57,313 nucleotides of DNA from a virus. The notes beneath the pieces were generated by a model that saw only the letters and a list, made by a program, of their open reading frames with translations, was not told where the DNA came from and searched no databases. The stretch covers positions 1 to 57,313 of IMG/VR virus record IMGVR_UViG_3300033053_000010; one strand, 5' to 3'. The translations under genes were made by a program, and so were the position numbers. This document shows, piece after piece, positions 28,981 through 36,592 of the stretch; the stretch's first letter is position 1, and every line of letters begins with the position of its first letter.

Positions 28981-29207
28981 ATCTCCGCTTTGATTCCTAC
29001 ACTTCTTAGTAAGTCTAAATCTTCTTCAAGTCTTTTAACGTTTGACTTCTTTGTTACAAATCCAATTTCAATATCATCAGTTTTTTGACTACAATTAACT
29101 AGTATTGTTCCTACTTCTTTAATTCTGTCAATAACTTTCATAACTTTAAAATTATCCTCATTCTCAGTTCTTGTCATTATTGTTACATCTACTTTTCTCC
29201 AAAACAT
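28968..29207 (-). CDS. Hypothetical 79-residue protein
   Basis: A soluble protein with an alternating strand and helix pattern (VDVTIMTRTENEDNFKVMKV, then TDDIEIGFVTKKSNVKRLEE), possibly an ACT- or ferredoxin-like fold. GGGGTGAG lies ahead of ATG 29207; a longer frame would start inside the promoter's -10 box and is rejected. One-gene unit with promoter copy 22. Confidence 0.7.
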   Translation of the reverse strand: MFWRKVDVTIMTRTENEDNFKVMKVIDRIKEVGTILVNCSQKTDDIEIGFVTKKSNVKRLEEDLDLLRSVGIKAEMKIK

Positions 29208-29231
29208 ATAACTCACCCCTATCATATTTCT

Positions 29232-29256
29232 CATAATAGCGTATGTATATTCTGCG
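29232..29256 (-). promoter_or_regulatory. Phage promoter motif (copy 22)
   Basis: Minus strand CGC, six bases, TACA, four bases, CTATTATG; 25 bases ahead of the ATG at 29207. Confidence 0.72.
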
Positions 29257-29285
29257 ATAAAAAGAAAGAGTCTATGTAAGACTCG
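29257..29285 (-). terminator. Hairpin terminator after the 29288-29458 gene
   Basis: Minus strand GAGTCTTACATAGACTC followed by TTTCTTTTTA. It directly abuts promoter copy 22. Confidence 0.85.
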
Positions 29286-29287
29286 AT

Positions 29288-29458
29288 CTATTCTTTATCT
29301 TTTGATCTTTCTATTCGTAAACTCATATTATCAGCTTTGAAATTTATTTTAATATTTTCACCTTCATTTGGAACATCTATATTTATGTCACATTTATGTG
29401 CTTCATATATTATTCCCTTTTTGATAATCATTGATAAAATCATTTCAGTTATACTCAT
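29288..29458 (-). CDS. 56-residue hypothetical protein
   Basis: A small protein with a hydrophobic N-terminal helix (starts MSITEMILSMIIKKGIIYEA) and a strand-rich second half (INIDVPNEGENIKINFKADN). AGGAGG lies nine bases ahead of the chosen ATG at 29458; another in-frame ATG immediately follows the binding site and is too close. One-gene unit. Confidence 0.66.
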   Translation of the reverse strand: MSITEMILSMIIKKGIIYEAHKCDINIDVPNEGENIKINFKADNMSLRIERSKDKE

Positions 29459-29484
29459 AATATTCATCCTCCTAATATATTTCT

Positions 29485-29509
29485 CATAATATAATATGTA
29501 ATATCCGCG
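29485..29509 (-). promoter_or_regulatory. Phage promoter motif (copy 23)
   Basis: Minus strand CGC, six bases, TACA, four bases, ATATTATG; 27 bases ahead of the ATG at 29458. Confidence 0.7.
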
Positions 29510-29510
29510 T

Positions 29511-29537
29511 ACAAAAAAAAAGAAGCCTAAGCTTCCT
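29511..29537 (-). terminator. Hairpin terminator after the 29538-29738 gene
   Basis: Minus strand GGAAGCTTAGGCTTC followed by TTTTTTTTTGT. It abuts promoter copy 23. Confidence 0.87.
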
Positions 29538-29738
29538 TTACCAAGGGAGTTTTGCTATTAATCCTCCTGCAAGAATGTATTTTTTAGATAACAATTCTTC
29601 TAATTTTAATAAGTTATAATCGTCTAGTTTTGTCCGAATACAATTTAATCTTTTATTCTTAAGTTTAATTATTTCATCCTCTAAATCCGATATCTCATCA
29701 ATTAATAATGTTACCTTTATTCGTTCTTCATTAATCAT
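29538..29738 (-). CDS. Small coiled-coil protein
   Basis: A 66-residue helical protein (starts MINEERIKVTLLIDEISDLE) with heptads over residues 5-40 and a hydrophobic end (KYILAGGLIAKLPW). AAAGGAGATG precedes the ATG. One-gene unit with promoter copy 24. Unknown function. Confidence 0.66.
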   Translation of the reverse strand: MINEERIKVTLLIDEISDLEDEIIKLKNKRLNCIRTKLDDYNLLKLEELLSKKYILAGGLIAKLPW

Positions 29739-29755
29739 TTATAACATCTCCTTTT

Positions 29756-29780
29756 CATAATATACTATGTAATTTATGCG
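29756..29780 (-). promoter_or_regulatory. Phage promoter motif (copy 24)
   Basis: Minus strand CGC, six bases, TACA, four bases, ATATTATG; 18 bases ahead of the ATG at 29738. Confidence 0.7.
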
Positions 29781-29808
29781 ATAAAAAGAAAGAGTCTATG
29801 TAAGACTC
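29781..29808 (-). terminator. Hairpin terminator after the 29815-30012 gene
   Basis: Minus strand GAGTCTTACATAGACTC followed by TTTCTTTTTA. It abuts promoter copy 24. Confidence 0.85.
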
Positions 29809-29814
29809 GTTTCC

Positions 29815-30012
29815 TTATTTAACATTTTTAGAATTATTATCTAAACATACAAACATAATAATTGTTATTGGCCAAATAAGTGTGAATATAGAATTTAGTA
29901 TGAAGTTACAAAGATTCTTATCTTTTCTCTTTCTACCATTCCATGCTTTAATTCCCATTGTTACACCTAACACCAAATATATTATTACTATTATTGAATT
30001 TATTATTATCAT
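29815..30012 (-). CDS. Two-helix membrane protein, paralogue of the 13452-13646 product
   Basis: A 65-residue protein with membrane segments at about 3-22 (IINSIIVIIYLVLGVTMGIK) and 37-56 (FILNSIFTLIWPITIIMF). It shares I-I-Y-x-x-x-G-x-x-x-G and the I-W-P-I-x-I-I block with the protein at 13452-13646. The loop between helices is basic (NGRKRKDK). AGGAGG precedes the ATG. One-gene unit with promoter copy 25. Confidence 0.72.
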   Translation of the reverse strand: MIIINSIIVIIYLVLGVTMGIKAWNGRKRKDKNLCNFILNSIFTLIWPITIIMFVCLDNNSKNVK

Positions 30013-30035
30013 TTTAATTCCTCCTAATGTTTTCT

Positions 30036-30060
30036 CATAATAGTAGATGTATATTTGGCG
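30036..30060 (-). promoter_or_regulatory. Phage promoter motif (copy 25)
   Basis: Minus strand CGC, six bases, TACA, four bases, CTATTATG; 24 bases ahead of the ATG at 30012. It is the copy nearest the structural genes; none lies beyond it. Confidence 0.72.
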
Positions 30061-30062
30061 GA

Positions 30063-30090
30063 GAAAAACAAAGAGCCCATGTAGGCTCGG
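30063..30090 (-). terminator. Hairpin terminator after the MazG-like gene
   Basis: Minus strand CGAGCCTACATGGGCTC followed by TTTGTTTTTC. It ends the late operon at the MazG-like gene. Confidence 0.82.
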
Positions 30091-30093
30091 TGT

Positions 30094-30369
30094 TTATTTT
30101 TTTCCTTCATTTATACGATTATGCCAACGTATATCTTTTCTACGTATTTGATCTTCATTTACTACTAGACGTAACTCTCTAGCACATTGTACAACGTCTG
30201 CATATTCTTCCATTACGCTTGCATACGCTTCATTTATGGTTACTGGTGTAGGGTTCTCGCCTCTAATTATTCTGGCTTGCTTTAATGCAGCCTTAGCTAA
30301 TTCGGTAGCCTCCTCAGCAAGTTGTTCTAACAACGCTGCCTTACCTATAAGTATTTCTATATCTCCCAT
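30094..30369 (-). CDS. MazG-like NTP pyrophosphatase
   Basis: A 91-residue all-alpha protein with the metal-binding E-x-x-E-[L/A] and E-x-x-D motifs of the MazG/dUTPase-like superfamily: QLAEEATELAKAALKQARII and SVMEEYADVVQCA. Members hydrolyse NTPs or dNTPs to monophosphates and pyrophosphate; phage copies may clean the nucleotide pool or lower ppGpp-type signals. It is shorter than full MazG and is a single-domain form. GGAGGG gives the start. It follows the holin at the end of the late operon. Confidence 0.78.
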   Translation of the reverse strand: MGDIEILIGKAALLEQLAEEATELAKAALKQARIIRGENPTPVTINEAYASVMEEYADVVQCARELRLVVNEDQIRRKDIRWHNRINEGKK

Positions 30370-30388
30370 TATTTACCCTCCATTTTGA

Positions 30389-30676
30389 CTATTGTCTCTG
30401 AACAAATTGCTTTATTAATTGATTTCCATATACGGATAGTGCTGTTGCGAATAATCCTTGTATAAAACCTTCTACAAAGACTTTGCCCGTGAACCCAGCA
30501 CCTAATACTACTGCCATATAACATATAGTTGTAACTATTGCAAATATTAATAATACATATGGTATTAACCAATCCTTCATTAAGGACGTCTTTAGAATCA
30601 TACCAAATACATAACAAGCCACCACCACTACAAGTAGATCGGGTTTAATAAATTGTAAAGCTAAACTTAAATCCAT
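30389..30676 (-). CDS. Phage holin, likely Hol44 type
   Basis: A 95-residue protein with three membrane segments (about 14-29, 35-58 and 66-84) and charged ends, fitting class I holin topology and resembling the Hol44 holin superfamily V proteins (PDLLVVVVACYVFGMILK, then a long central pair of helices). Holins form the timed lesion that lets endolysin reach the wall. It lies just downstream of the endolysin. AAGGAGA gives the start. A frame on the same strand at 30369-30617 is its shadow. Confidence 0.82.
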   Translation of the reverse strand: MDLSLALQFIKPDLLVVVVACYVFGMILKTSLMKDWLIPYVLLIFAIVTTICYMAVVLGAGFTGKVFVEGFIQGLFATALSVYGNQLIKQFVQRQ

Positions 30677-30690
30677 AATATAATCTCCTT

Positions 30691-31614
30691 CTAACCTATC
30701 ATTTTATCCCAAGTTTTAGGTCCGACAATACCATCCTGTAAACATCCATTTTGACCCTGCCATATAGCAACGTGTCTATTGGTGTCCCAACCGAATATGC
30801 CGTCATAAGAACAACCAACTCTAGCCTGTACAAATCTTACAGCTACTCCTTTACTACCAACACTTAACATTGGTTTAGCAAGAATAGAGTGTATAGCAGT
30901 CCATGTTTGATTTCCAGCTATACCGTCTATTTCTAGACCACATATATTTTGGAATCTCTTAACAGCCTGTTTAGTACAAGTTCCGATTATTCCATCCTCT
31001 TCTAGAGGGTTTCCTTTTCCATCTCTCATTCTTAGTCTATTCATTACCTTTTGAAGGTTTATGGCTTCATTATCTACTGGTTCTGCTTTTGCTGGTTCAC
31101 TGACATATGGCTTACCATCTATTGCAGCTTGAACCTCCGCTCTAAACATATCAACAGTTTTACCATACTTAGCAAAATACTCAACTGGATCCATATGATC
31201 TGTTTCCCCAAATCTTTCACTAACCTCAGCGTGTGATAATAAGTTGTCTGAAGTTACTGTAGTTGTTCCTACAGCATTAACCATCCAAACAGCAAACAAC
31301 CATACTGCCCTTTTCCATATTTCTTGGAATTCACTAGCGTTCTTAGCCATACATAATTCAACACCTAAGAATCTTGCATTTGCAGTTCTTCCTGCGTGCC
31401 ACGCCTTTTCATCTACAGGTACAGTTTGAATTATACTTATAGGATCTATGAATGCGTGAGCTGATGCCTTGAATTCTGGATGGGTGTTAAAAGCGTTCCT
31501 CTCCACTTGAGCAGAATCACCATAATTATCGGTACAATGCACAACCATACCTTGTGGAATAAATGGTGTAAACGATCTATTTATAGATATAAGTTGTTCA
31601 TCAACACTATACAT
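30691..31614 (-). CDS. Endolysin: N-acetylmuramoyl-L-alanine amidase with two peptidoglycan-binding domains
   Basis: A 307-residue lysin. Residues about 15-145 form an Amidase_2/PGRP-type domain with candidate zinc ligands H26 (VVHCTD), H128 (LLSHAEVSE) and D142 (HMDP). Two PG_binding_1 repeats follow, with EDGIIGTCTKQAVKRFQ and GIAGNQTWTAI, then YDGIFGWDTNRHVAIWQ and DGIVGPKTWDKMIG. It cuts the amide bond between muramic acid and L-alanine. No signal peptide is visible, so export depends on the holin. The start is ATG 31614, after AAGGGGG; a longer frame to 31644 would begin inside the gene upstream. Confidence 0.9.
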   Translation of the reverse strand: MYSVDEQLISINRSFTPFIPQGMVVHCTDNYGDSAQVERNAFNTHPEFKASAHAFIDPISIIQTVPVDEKAWHAGRTANARFLGVELCMAKNASEFQEIWKRAVWLFAVWMVNAVGTTTVTSDNLLSHAEVSERFGETDHMDPVEYFAKYGKTVDMFRAEVQAAIDGKPYVSEPAKAEPVDNEAINLQKVMNRLRMRDGKGNPLEEDGIIGTCTKQAVKRFQNICGLEIDGIAGNQTWTAIHSILAKPMLSVGSKGVAVRFVQARVGCSYDGIFGWDTNRHVAIWQGQNGCLQDGIVGPKTWDKMIG

Positions 31615-31615
31615 A

Positions 31616-31987
31616 TTATATTTCCCCCTTATTTTCTTTATCACTATTTATACCAAGTTTTGTTGATATAGCAACTAAATTCATATTTGCTATTTCCTGA
31701 TTATCGAACACTTTACGGAACAAATGCAATTGATCCGCCCGACATTCTTCACAATGTTTTTGATCGGCTTCTATTAATGTTTTCAAAGCCGCATTAACCT
31801 CAGTATTCTTTTCTATTACTTGTATTAATCTACTCTCTCGGTCATAGTATTGTTTTCGTTTTGCATTGTCTATAGACGCTAATGTCTTCATAACCGGTGA
31901 TAATGCTATTAATAATATAGCCACAACAACAATTAGAAGTATTATCGTACTATCACTTTGTTTTGCTAAATTGACAGCTGTATCCAT
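31616..31987 (-). CDS. Single-span membrane protein with cytoplasmic coiled coil, possible second holin
   Basis: A 123-residue protein with one N-terminal membrane segment (about 14-32, TIILLIVVVAILLIALSPVM) and a long helical tail containing C78-E-E-C81 and a coiled-coil stretch. It resembles BhlA/UviB-type holin-like proteins in layout and lies directly ahead of the endolysin, with stop and start one base apart. It may help lysis or regulate holin. GGGGGAC precedes the ATG. Confidence 0.65.
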   Translation of the reverse strand: MDTAVNLAKQSDSTIILLIVVVAILLIALSPVMKTLASIDNAKRKQYYDRESRLIQVIEKNTEVNAALKTLIEADQKHCEECRADQLHLFRKVFDNQEIANMNLVAISTKLGINSDKENKGEI

Positions 31988-32090
31988 CCCAGTCCCCCTA
32001 TTCGTTCCATATATTACTTTCGTGTATAAATATATTTTATCTTTTGTTGGGAAGAGAGAATATGATTATCACACCCTCTCTATTTTCCGG

Positions 32091-32264
32091 TTAGGCTGTT
32101 ACTATACAATTCCCAAAACCATCTTGTAATAACATAGCATCTACATTAGCCCTTCTAGACTCATATAAATTAGTCTTTATAAAGTATGCTCTATACTTAT
32201 TTTGACCATCAGCTAGAGAAATTTTTGCAGCTTCTTCAATTCTACCTGTAATAAAAGTATCCAT
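32091..32264 (-). CDS. 57-residue protein after the receptor-binding gene
   Basis: A small soluble protein, starting MDTFITGRIEEAAKISLADG and ending DGFGNCIVTA, with a helix and then strands. Proteins of this size and place often belong to the tail-fibre end of siphophages, and may be XkdX-like or chaperone-like, but I see no diagnostic motif. GGGGTG precedes the ATG. Bases 31988-32090 hold GAGAG/CTCTC pairing without a good T-run. Confidence 0.62.
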   Translation of the reverse strand: MDTFITGRIEEAAKISLADGQNKYRAYFIKTNLYESRRANVDAMLLQDGFGNCIVTA

Positions 32265-32283
32265 TTTTTCACCCCCTTTCTTC

Positions 32284-32439
32284 CTACACCGTTGTTAAAC
32301 TTGGTATTAATACGGTTAGTATATAATCTAATGTCTCGGATAAGGCTGCTTTATCAGCTTCCAGTTGTGCTATTTTAGCATCCTTATCTTTTTCTTCCTG
32401 TTTCTGTTTTATTATCTGCTTGTTTTCATACTTAGGCAT
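32284..32439 (-). CDS. 51-residue coiled-coil peptide, XkdX-like position
   Basis: A short coiled-coil protein (starts MPKYENKQIIKQKQEEKDKD) ending LDYILTVLIPSLTTV. It lies 12 bases after the receptor-binding protein stop. Small helical proteins here often help assemble tail tips or fibres. GAGGGGT precedes the ATG. Confidence 0.64.
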   Translation of the reverse strand: MPKYENKQIIKQKQEEKDKDAKIAQLEADKAALSETLDYILTVLIPSLTTV

Positions 32440-32451
32440 CTATACCCCTCC

Positions 32452-35400
32452 TTACGCAACGGCATATGATATACCATCCAATAATGTTTCCTGATCGCTG
32501 ACTATATCGAGATCTACATCTTTAGTTACTAGATATTCACCCTTAAATACGTGTTTCTCAGAATCTATACTATCAATAGTTAGATCAACATTATTTGATT
32601 TAACGGTGTAGTCCTGGATATAAGCAATATCACCATCTGATAAAGTAACAGCATTTTGCATTGTTAGATTATAACCACCCAACACGTCAAAGTTCCCAAC
32701 GAAACGTAGTTTATAACTATTTTTATACAATATCAAAGGTATTGTGTAATCATGGAAATTATCACAAGATGCTGGAGTAATGAAGTTATCAACATTTTGG
32801 GCTGTCATTTCAGTTATAGCACTCCAGTTTGATCCATCATAAGTGACTCTTCTTAAATTATAAGTGGTTGGGTAAGCTATTGTGTAGCCACTCCACACTA
32901 CATCTACGTTTCCATTTTGATCCTCTGATAATGTAGGCATCATTTGAGCATAAATATTGCCATTGGTTAATTTATAATAATTCCATGTAGTACCATTATC
33001 GTCTGAATAACCAACTTTTATATTGGTCACGGTAGCGTCGGTAGAGTCTATACCATGCCATACAGCCCAGATTCTTCCAGCGTGTGCACCATATTTCTGT
33101 AATAACATGTTTAAACCATTATAAGTAACGTCTGTTGATAAATTGGTCTGTCCAGCGATAGACATTACAGACGCATTCGTAACCCAAGATGAGCCATTCC
33201 AAATTGTGGTTGCCATGGTTGCGGCGTTTACGGTCATAACGACTAAATTTCCAAGTTGATTATAACACGCAGCAACATCATAATATCCATTTGCGGAACT
33301 TATTGATTCCCCACCAGCAACGCCAGCTTGTGACATCCAAGTCATTCCGTCATCTAAACTTTTATAATTAGAGTTGTAATAATATGGTGATGAGGCATAA
33401 TATTCTTTATCGATAACGTTTATTGTGCCTGCATCATTAATTAATATTTGGATTGTATATTTTGCAGTATGTGAACTTATAGCAGCTATTGTAGATATCG
33501 TCGATACCGTTGAACCAACCGTCGTTACGTCAAATCTAGTAAACGCAATATCTCCTCCAACTTGACTAACCGCATAAACCTTATTTCCTCTTGAAGTTAT
33601 ACCGATGGCACCATTAGTAGACCTGGTTACTGTCCACGTTGTTAGTGGAATCCAAGTAGCTCCATTATCCTTCGATACATTAAATATAACATCTGTATAT
33701 GCGGAATTATACGAAGCTGTAACTATCCAACCATTACCTAAACGTACTGGTCTTGCAGATTTGAATATTACGTCTGCCGTAGTGTTTACTTCAGTTGATC
33801 TATTATTATTTATTGTGTTTGGAGTTAAATTTAATATCTCGTTCATTATGTTATTCATAAATAACTTATCGCCAACAGACAACGTTCTAGTAGGTATGTT
33901 TGTTACAACACTAGTCGAATTATTCACAGCACCCTTAACTGTTGTTTTATTAACGACCTTAGGATAGATAGCTAAATTGAGATTATTGAATGTGTCATCA
34001 AAACTCTGAGTCTTCATCGCCAACTTCATAATTCTAGTCAACGTCAGAGTTTCCCCCGGAGTAATAGTAACATTGCTAGCTAAAGTTAGATGTGATGAAT
34101 TGGCTTCAAACGTTAAATTACCATTCATTCTCAAAGTGTTTGTAACACGATCTGTATAAATATATGGTGGAAGAGTTCCTGTGAATACAATCGGTAACGC
34201 TATTGGTAAACTGTAGACCCCGGTCGTGTTTGTTGTTATAGCTATAATATCAGAGAAACTAACGCAGTCATCTGAATATTTATATTTTATTCTATAAGGA
34301 GTAGTGGTACTATAGTTCCCAGACCACATGATATATACCCTACCATTATTGTCATGGATCAACGTTGGATTTATGTTGTGAAGTGATGTGTCGGTTGGTG
34401 TTAAATCTATACCGTTACTCCAAGTCGCTCCATTGTCATCAGAATATGATAGTTTTATATGGTAATAAGTTGTTGATATATAACCATACCATACTAATAC
34501 TAGACGTCCAGTATGAGTTCCATTTTTAACCCTCATACATACAGGTGATAATTGATCATAATTAGTTGATACGCCCGCATTGTTATGGACGATAACACTA
34601 GTGTCGTAAGCCGTTAGATCTGATTTCATATTATAACACATAAGTCGTTTATAAGTTGTTGTTTGAGCATATGAACATAATATTGAAATTAGACCATTTG
34701 CCTTCTCGACTAAACAAGGCCATGTGTATAAATAATTTATAGTAGTACTTGTCACCACGTGTATTGGTGTAGACCAAGTAGCCCCAAGGTCTGTAGAGTA
34801 CGCCATTTTGATCCCTAAGGCTGTGGATAATGAGTTGGTACAACTATAGGCAACCATCAATCTATTATCGGATGTAACTATTAATGATATACCATCACCA
34901 AACGAAGTCTGTGAATAATCAATTCTTACCGGGTTTGTTGAGCCCACTATGTTTGAATCGGTAATCGTAGAAGCGTTGAAACTATGACTCCAAATCTCAG
35001 TTCCATCCTCAACAACAAAATATATGTTTAAACCCTTACTTGTAACGGCAAATCTTGTTATAGTCGTTGTCGTAAAGAAACATAATTCAGACCAAGTACT
35101 ACCAAAGTCTTTTGACACCCTGAAATATATACCAACCCCAGATCTCAATTCTGGTAGAACTATCCAACCATTGGACAGATATTGTGGTGGCGCGCACATT
35201 GTAGTATCAAAGGCTGAATTATCAACTATTGGTAAATCAGAAGTAAGATTTTTAACTGCTGAAACGCTACCTTGTGTTACTGAATCAACATTAACTCCAT
35301 TTATCTTATCACCAACTATTATCTGTTGATCAACATCAATAACGTTAGTGTTAACATAACTACCCAAAGAGGTGACTACTGGTAAGTCTTTATCTGAGAA

Positions 35401-36576
35401 TCTTACTGCTTTATCATCACCGCTAAAGACTACCGAAGTGTTTACCTTGTCTATATATTCATCTGTCGCGAAGTCATCATAAAACCCACAACCAGATTGA
35501 TTGACGAAATCTATTAATCCCTGTTCTGCTATTTTTCTTTCCAATTGTTCTATTTGTTCCCTAGCCTCTAAATCAGCACCCGATCCACTTCCAGTACCAC
35601 CCTGCATTATTAAATCGGTACCATTATATCTGAATGTATACATTCCATTTTGAAGTAGATTAGCAACTGGTGACCCATCGACGTTCTTTAACGCCTTGGC
35701 ACCCATTCCTGACCAATTTAAAGTGGTTGCACCATTACTTGACGCGTTAGCAACAAAACAGATTATGTCCCCCTCTGTCAATGAGGTTATTACTGGTATA
35801 CCTAAAACATAATTATTTCCGGAATTAGTTGTCATTCCACCATAATGGATGTGAATTTTATTATCTGCCTCATGGGCGTCGTAGTCATCCTTAAGGTTTG
35901 TTATCTGTACCTGTAGATTTCCAGCGACATCACCACTTAATTGGTTTTGGATGTTGGCAAACCAGGCATCAAAATCTGCTGTACGTTGATTAATAACCCC
36001 TACATATTCATCATCTCTAGTATTAAGAACTTCTTGGAACTGAGTATTCCACTGTACCAATAAAGCATCTATATCTAATGTTTCTAGAATACCCGTTACG
36101 AAAGGACAATCCGAGGTACCAACCCTATTGGTTATATTGGCTTGTGTTATTTCAGTTACAGCAGCCCCTATATAAATATCACTTAATGGGTATTGGTTAA
36201 CATATTCTGTCTTAGTAAGTGTAGGCGCTACCGGCGTACTACTTGGTGTACCTTTTAATATTTTTATACTGTTAGCTCTTACATCATCACCAGAATTAAC
36301 TTCCAATACAACGGTGTCGATTCTGTTTAATATAAGTTCTGATTGTTCAACAGTTAAAGGTAAAGACGCGTCATTATTCGTCCAAGTACTATTAAACCAA
36401 GCACGTCCGTCGCCAACATTAATATACATACCTGTAACCGAGGTAACCATTAATGCTGATCCGATAGACATGAAAACACCATCATTAATTACACCATCGA
36501 ATATGGCTGATAATTGTTCGGCATTATATTTTCTATCGTGGTTTATAGAGTTATAGAAACCAAATGTTAAACTCAT
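32452..36576 (-). CDS. Receptor-binding/tail fibre protein with sialidase-like Asp-box propellers
   Basis: A 1374-residue protein. Residues 1-220 carry the tail-attachment region (FYNSINHDRKYNAEQLSAIF), as in the N-termini of upper-baseplate proteins. A central linker includes KIHIHYGG and a coiled coil near 340. Two large domains each bear several Asp boxes, S-x-D-x-G-x-T-W: SKDFGSTW, STDLGATW, SDDNGATW, then SKDNGATW and SDDNGTTW. The start blocks of the two domains (LSNGWIVLPELRSGVGIYFR and LGNGWIVTASYNSAYTDVIF) resemble each other, so the propeller is duplicated. Sialidase catalytic residues are not obvious; glycan binding is likelier than hydrolysis. GGAGGTC gives the start. Confidence 0.8.
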   Translation of the reverse strand: MSLTFGFYNSINHDRKYNAEQLSAIFDGVINDGVFMSIGSALMVTSVTGMYINVGDGRAWFNSTWTNNDASLPLTVEQSELILNRIDTVVLEVNSGDDVRANSIKILKGTPSSTPVAPTLTKTEYVNQYPLSDIYIGAAVTEITQANITNRVGTSDCPFVTGILETLDIDALLVQWNTQFQEVLNTRDDEYVGVINQRTADFDAWFANIQNQLSGDVAGNLQVQITNLKDDYDAHEADNKIHIHYGGMTTNSGNNYVLGIPVITSLTEGDIICFVANASSNGATTLNWSGMGAKALKNVDGSPVANLLQNGMYTFRYNGTDLIMQGGTGSGSGADLEAREQIEQLERKIAEQGLIDFVNQSGCGFYDDFATDEYIDKVNTSVVFSGDDKAVRFSDKDLPVVTSLGSYVNTNVIDVDQQIIVGDKINGVNVDSVTQGSVSAVKNLTSDLPIVDNSAFDTTMCAPPQYLSNGWIVLPELRSGVGIYFRVSKDFGSTWSELCFFTTTTITRFAVTSKGLNIYFVVEDGTEIWSHSFNASTITDSNIVGSTNPVRIDYSQTSFGDGISLIVTSDNRLMVAYSCTNSLSTALGIKMAYSTDLGATWSTPIHVVTSTTINYLYTWPCLVEKANGLISILCSYAQTTTYKRLMCYNMKSDLTAYDTSVIVHNNAGVSTNYDQLSPVCMRVKNGTHTGRLVLVWYGYISTTYYHIKLSYSDDNGATWSNGIDLTPTDTSLHNINPTLIHDNNGRVYIMWSGNYSTTTPYRIKYKYSDDCVSFSDIIAITTNTTGVYSLPIALPIVFTGTLPPYIYTDRVTNTLRMNGNLTFEANSSHLTLASNVTITPGETLTLTRIMKLAMKTQSFDDTFNNLNLAIYPKVVNKTTVKGAVNNSTSVVTNIPTRTLSVGDKLFMNNIMNEILNLTPNTINNNRSTEVNTTADVIFKSARPVRLGNGWIVTASYNSAYTDVIFNVSKDNGATWIPLTTWTVTRSTNGAIGITSRGNKVYAVSQVGGDIAFTRFDVTTVGSTVSTISTIAAISSHTAKYTIQILINDAGTINVIDKEYYASSPYYYNSNYKSLDDGMTWMSQAGVAGGESISSANGYYDVAACYNQLGNLVVMTVNAATMATTIWNGSSWVTNASVMSIAGQTNLSTDVTYNGLNMLLQKYGAHAGRIWAVWHGIDSTDATVTNIKVGYSDDNGTTWNYYKLTNGNIYAQMMPTLSEDQNGNVDVVWSGYTIAYPTTYNLRRVTYDGSNWSAITEMTAQNVDNFITPASCDNFHDYTIPLILYKNSYKLRFVGNFDVLGGYNLTMQNAVTLSDGDIAYIQDYTVKSNNVDLTIDSIDSEKHVFKGEYLVTKDVDLDIVSDQETLLDGISYAVA

Positions 36577-36592
36577 GTTTGACCTCCTTTAT

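Noticed and set aside
3863-30060. Ordinary sigma-A promoters for the repeated motif
   Set aside because: The -10 box is good, but there is no TTGACA-like box at 16-18 bases, while CGC and TACA are kept at fixed spacing. A host factor with an activator is still possible.
30369-30617. Minus-strand frame overlapping the holin gene
   Set aside because: It is in another frame of the holin, lacks a ribosome site and has a composition unlike a real protein.
36314-36556. Plus-strand frames opposite tail, portal and terminase genes
   Set aside because: All lie antisense to strongly supported genes and lack ribosome sites; every supported gene is on the minus strand.
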